Positions 5,787 through 7,274 of a stretch of DNA of 7,274 bases are shown one piece after another (positions within the stretch are counted from its first letter, which is position 1; each line of letters opens with the position of its first letter). The stretch lies in contig JAESQZ010000036.1 in assembly GCA_016764955.1 (NCBI GenBank), positions 1 through 7,274 on the forward strand. Direction: 5' to 3'. A program made the translations under genes and the position numbers. The notes beneath the pieces are model-generated. The model was not told the DNA's origin. It worked only from the letters and a program-made list of their open reading frames with translations, and searched no databases. The DNA is from Deltaproteobacteria bacterium. Lineage in GTDB: Bacteria > Myxococcota > UBA727 > JABDBI01.

Positions 5787-6654
5787 CTTTGCCACCCCAG
5801 CTTGCAATGCTCTTGAGCTCGATCAAAACCTTCCCACCAAAAATTTTAAGCATACGCGCAATAGCATATTATCAATGTTAGCTGATTATCATCACACAGC
5901 GTCTGACACCCTCACAGTCGTTAACAGCCAAGCATTGGTTGAAGTAAAGTTTAGCTATGGAGCCTTGAGAAAAGATCTATTCGACGAGGATATCGAACTT
6001 TGGATCGACACCTGTTCAAACTCTCTAACAAAATTAGGGATTTTCAGAACTGACTCTGATGGCAGAATCAAAGTTGCTCTAGATACCAAAACGCTCCAAT
6101 TAAGCGGCGCTTTCAAAATTTGGGCTCGAGTAACTGGCGATAACAGCTTCACCACGCTAATATTACGTGTCATGACCCCTGGGACCGAGCTCGTTGTCTT
6201 TGATATCGACGGCACTTTAACCTACTCCAACACGGATTCAAGCGTCCGCCCTGGAGCCGTCAACACAACACACGCAATACGCGACTCAGGCTTTGAAGTG
6301 CTTTATTTAAGTGGCCGCCACTATGTTTTGACCAATATCACCAAAAGACTTTTAAGAGACAACCAATTCGCACCTGGAACGCTCGTCGTCGGGCAATCTA
6401 TTTCAGACATTTGGCCAAGCAACGGCCATGTAGGCGAATTCAAATTAAAATACCTTAACTATCTTAGAAGCCTTGGCATAAAAATCAAACAAGCTTACGG
6501 CAATGCCGAAAGCGATATCTATGCTTATTTGAGCGCTAAGATTCCCACTCAAAATATCTACATCATGGGCGAATATGGCGGCCAAAAAGACACACAAGCA
6601 CTTGGGGAAGATTTCCTGAGCCACTTGGGGTTATTGGTCGCGGTGCGTGATTAA
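5743..6654 (+). CDS. Secreted LNS2/lipin-type HAD phosphatase (putative phosphatidate phosphatase)
   Basis: This 303-residue protein starts with a signal peptide (MMRFLFLIFGLSLSSFATPA, cleavage near 20-24). A predicted beta-sandwich region (about 55-146) follows, resembling the Ig-like segment before LNS2 domains of Nir/PITPNM proteins. The C-terminal half is an LNS2 (Lipin/Ned1/Smp2) HAD domain: VVFDIDGTLT (151-160) holds the catalytic pair Asp154 and Asp156, YLSGR (188-192) is motif II, Lys234 or Lys236 in EFKLKYL is motif III, and AYGNAESDIYAYLSAKIP (251-268) is motif IV and matches lipin/Nir AFGN..NDVYAY...VP. Lipins hydrolyse phosphatidate to diacylglycerol. Both Asp residues are present, so catalysis is possible; the substrate is inferred. 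Export would put it in the periplasm or outside. It overlaps the NuoN-like gene by 44 nt with no clear ribosome site, so it is probably translationally coupled and is the last gene of the operon. ATG 5746 is an equal start choice. The domain call is strong. Confidence 0.85.
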   Translation: MMRFLFLIFGLSLSSFATPACNALELDQNLPTKNFKHTRNSILSMLADYHHTASDTLTVVNSQALVEVKFSYGALRKDLFDEDIELWIDTCSNSLTKLGIFRTDSDGRIKVALDTKTLQLSGAFKIWARVTGDNSFTTLILRVMTPGTELVVFDIDGTLTYSNTDSSVRPGAVNTTHAIRDSGFEVLYLSGRHYVLTNITKRLLRDNQFAPGTLVVGQSISDIWPSNGHVGEFKLKYLNYLRSLGIKIKQAYGNAESDIYAYLSAKIPTQNIYIMGEYGGQKDTQALGEDFLSHLGLLVAVRD

Positions 6655-6667
6655 AAATGCAGGGATT

Positions 6668-6857
6668 TTTACCGCGAAGCGGTGTTCGAATATAGCCCCG
6701 GGCGCAAGCCCGGGGGAACGTGTGGCATGCTCTATTGAGTGCCGAAGGCACGGTTGAATATTAATTTCAGTCGTAGCTTCGCTACTGAGGACGGTTTTTT
6801 TTGACATTACCCCGCGCTACTGCGCGGGGCTATATTCGGCATCCGCTCCGCGGAAAG
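6668..6857. repeat. Mirror-symmetric palindrome of six hairpins (MITE-like)
   Basis: Six hairpins are arranged symmetrically about position 6762. They are ACCGC/GCGGT with a GAA loop (6671-6683), CCCCGGGC/GCCCGGGG with GCAA (6696-6715), GTGCC/GGCAC with GAA (6739-6751), GTAGC/GCTAC with TTC (6773-6785), CCCCGCGC/GCGCGGGG with TACT (6810-6829) and CCGC/GCGG with TCC (6843-6853). Paired centres sum to 13524-13525 in all three pairs. The linkers also match inversely: CGAATATAGCCCCG at 6687-6700 is the exact reverse complement of 6824-6837, and about 35 bp at the two ends are an imperfect inverted repeat. Stem sequences differ between halves while stem lengths are nearly kept (one outer stem is 5 bp, its partner 4). 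No coding frame is seen. This resembles a miniature inverted-repeat element or structured extragenic palindrome of unknown origin. Confidence 0.75.
6770..6802 (+). terminator. Probable rho-independent terminator of the six-gene operon
   Basis: GTC-GTAGC pairs with GCTAC...GAC around a TTC loop, with a four-base bulge on the 3' side, and is followed closely by eight Ts at 6795-6802. The stem is short, but the T-run is clear and it is the first such signal after the stop at 6654. It lies within the six-hairpin palindrome, so the repeat element may supply the terminator. Confidence 0.45.
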
Positions 6858-6875
6858 GATCGGTCATTTGCCCGA

Positions 6876-6905
6876 TTGATATTCTCAATTCACATCATTT
6901 AGAGT
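6876..6905 (+). promoter_or_regulatory. Candidate promoter of the winged-helix gene
   Basis: TTGATA (6876-6881; 5 of 6) and TAGAGT (6900-6905; 4 of 6) are separated by 18 bp, just after the hairpin cluster. Transcription would start near 6912, giving a leader of about 140 nt before the ATG at 7055, which matches the folded region described next. Confidence 0.35.
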
Positions 6906-6942
6906 AAAAAAATAGCACGGAATGATCTGTGTCTAAAATCAA

Positions 6943-7050
6943 GCCGGGCCCTGCTCCTTCAGAAAAATTTGCAGGGACACCGGCAGCCTACACGGCTGAG
7001 AACGTCATAAACTCTCGGCCCTTAACCGTCAATGTGAATTGGCTTAGGAG
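6943..7050 (+). promoter_or_regulatory. Structured mRNA leader with possible ribosome-site sequestration
   Basis: The leader contains a long hairpin: GCCGG then CCCTGC (6943-6954) pair with GCAGGG and CCGGC (6971-6984) around a 16-nt loop. A second element has two exclusive pairings: AGCC 6985-6988 with GGCT 6994-6997, or GGCTGAGA 6994-7001 with TCTCGGCC 7013-7020. A third hairpin pairs GTCAAT 7028-7033 with ATTGGC 7038-7043 around GTGA. It can extend through AA/TT and CCT 7020-7022 with AGG 7046-7048, which would hide the Shine-Dalgarno AGGAG at 7046-7050. The GGCTGAGA stem competes for C7020, so the two could form a switch. The CTGAGA recalls the thiamine pyrophosphate riboswitch, but the other TPP-binding motifs are missing. 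It could also be a separate small RNA. Confidence 0.4.
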
Positions 7051-7054
7051 AGTT

Positions 7055-7274
7055 ATGTCTGAAATTAAATTATCAACGAGAGCGAAATTGGTTTTTGAGT
7101 GGGTTGAAAACACCTGTCACCCTGGCGAAGGCCAGGGTCTAGATGCTGGCCTACGCCAGCATGACATTATGATTCGCCAACAAACATTGGCTGATAAATT
7201 TGGCTGTTCACGTCGAAGTATTTACAGAGCGCTTAAAGAATTAAAAGAGCAGGGGTACTTGGTTGAAACGAAGA
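7055..7274 (+). CDS. Winged-helix/HTH protein (partial, runs off the window) with in-frame palindrome
   Basis: The 73 visible residues begin MSEIKLSTRAKLVFEWVENT. After a 17-residue interruption they continue IMIRQQTLADKFGCSRRSIYRALKELKEQGYLVET, a classic helix-turn-helix of the winged type (LADKFGCSRRSIYRALKEL, residues 45-63, with a tight turn at Gly50 and recognition helix 52-63). It should bind DNA as a regulator or as the DNA-binding part of a larger protein; the rest is outside the window. A strong ribosome site (AGGAG, 7046-7050) sets the start at 7055. Residues 21-37 (CHPGEGQGLDAGLRQHD) are encoded by the palindrome at 7115-7166 and look foreign to the fold; the flanking parts join naturally without them. 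ATG 7169 (Met39) in the same frame is a possible alternative start but has no ribosome site. The long leader suggests post-transcriptional control. Confidence 0.7.
   Translation, partial: MSEIKLSTRAKLVFEWVENTCHPGEGQGLDAGLRQHDIMIRQQTLADKFGCSRRSIYRALKELKEQGYLVETK
7115..7166. repeat. 52-nt double-hairpin palindromic element inside the coding frame
   Basis: Outer arms TGTCA (7115-7119) and TGACA (7162-7166) enclose two 8-bp perfect hairpins: ACCCTGGC/GCCAGGGT with a GAAG loop (7119-7138) and ATGCTGGC/GCCAGCAT with a CTAC loop (7143-7162), joined by CTAG. Both halves are symmetric about 7140.5. The right arm is shared with positions 69-80. With two extra bases the insertion is 54 nt, so the frame stays open. 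Its translation, with the ending GLDAGLRQHD, is of the kind seen where such dispersed palindromes are read through in proteobacteria; Rickettsia palindromic elements are the best-known parallel. Confidence 0.8.

Noticed and set aside
5955..6215. Minus-strand frame of 86 codons inside the LNS2 gene
   Set aside because: Antisense to a gene with clear catalytic motifs; no independent support.
6563..6751. Minus-strand frame of 62 codons across the LNS2 3' end and hairpins
   Set aside because: It reads through the palindromic repeat region and has no ribosome site or domain.
6943..7050. Canonical thiamine pyrophosphate riboswitch
   Set aside because: CTGAGA is present, but the upstream GGGGTGC-type arm and the ACCTGAT and GCGTAGGGA motifs are absent, and the downstream gene is not a thiamine gene as far as it can be read.
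6655..7054. CRISPR array or tRNA gene in the non-coding stretch
   Set aside because: The hairpins are not regularly spaced identical repeats with unique spacers, and no tRNA arm pattern (such as GGTTCRANNCC) with a cloverleaf can be drawn.

Overview
The window looks like chromosomal DNA of a Gram-negative bacterium, probably a proteobacterium in the broad sense. It has a membrane site-2 protease of the RseP type, proteins with signal peptides, complex I-like membrane subunits and many short GC-rich palindromes. One of these palindromes sits in frame inside a gene, as the palindromic elements of Rickettsia do. I cannot place the organism more precisely, and nothing identifies a host.

Layout. 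Positions 1-90 hold diverged hairpin repeats. A secreted class 3 (GHSYG) lipase-like gene runs from 166 to 990 on the + strand. It abuts, stop codon to stop codon, a two-gene minus-strand unit: a glycine-zipper protein of unknown function (2775-2068) followed by rseP (2052-991). The 5' end of that unit overlaps, head to head, the start of a tightly packed six-gene + strand operon (2747-6654). From 6655 to 7054 there is no gene, but there is a ~190-bp mirror-symmetric cluster of six hairpins containing a probable terminator, then a promoter and a folded leader. The window ends inside a winged-helix gene (7055 onward) whose reading frame carries a 52-nt palindrome.

The main point of interest is the six-gene operon. 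Its products resemble, in the canonical order, complex I membrane subunits NuoJ and NuoK, an unrecognised 52-residue membrane protein where NuoL would be, a truncated NuoM-like protein and a full-length NuoN-like protein. A secreted lipin/LNS2-type HAD phosphatase follows. All genes overlap or abut, so they are probably translated in a coupled way. By hand alignment, almost every buried Glu or Lys known to matter for proton translocation is replaced (NuoK Glu36 and Glu72; NuoM Glu144, Lys234, Lys265; NuoN Glu133, Lys217, Lys247, Lys395). The frames are nevertheless open and the helices keep their place. This suggests a complex I-derived membrane assembly that no longer pumps protons and has a new role. 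The linked LNS2 phosphatase, and possibly the nearby lipase, hint at membrane lipid, but that link is inference. No peripheral-arm, NuoH or NuoL gene lies in the window.
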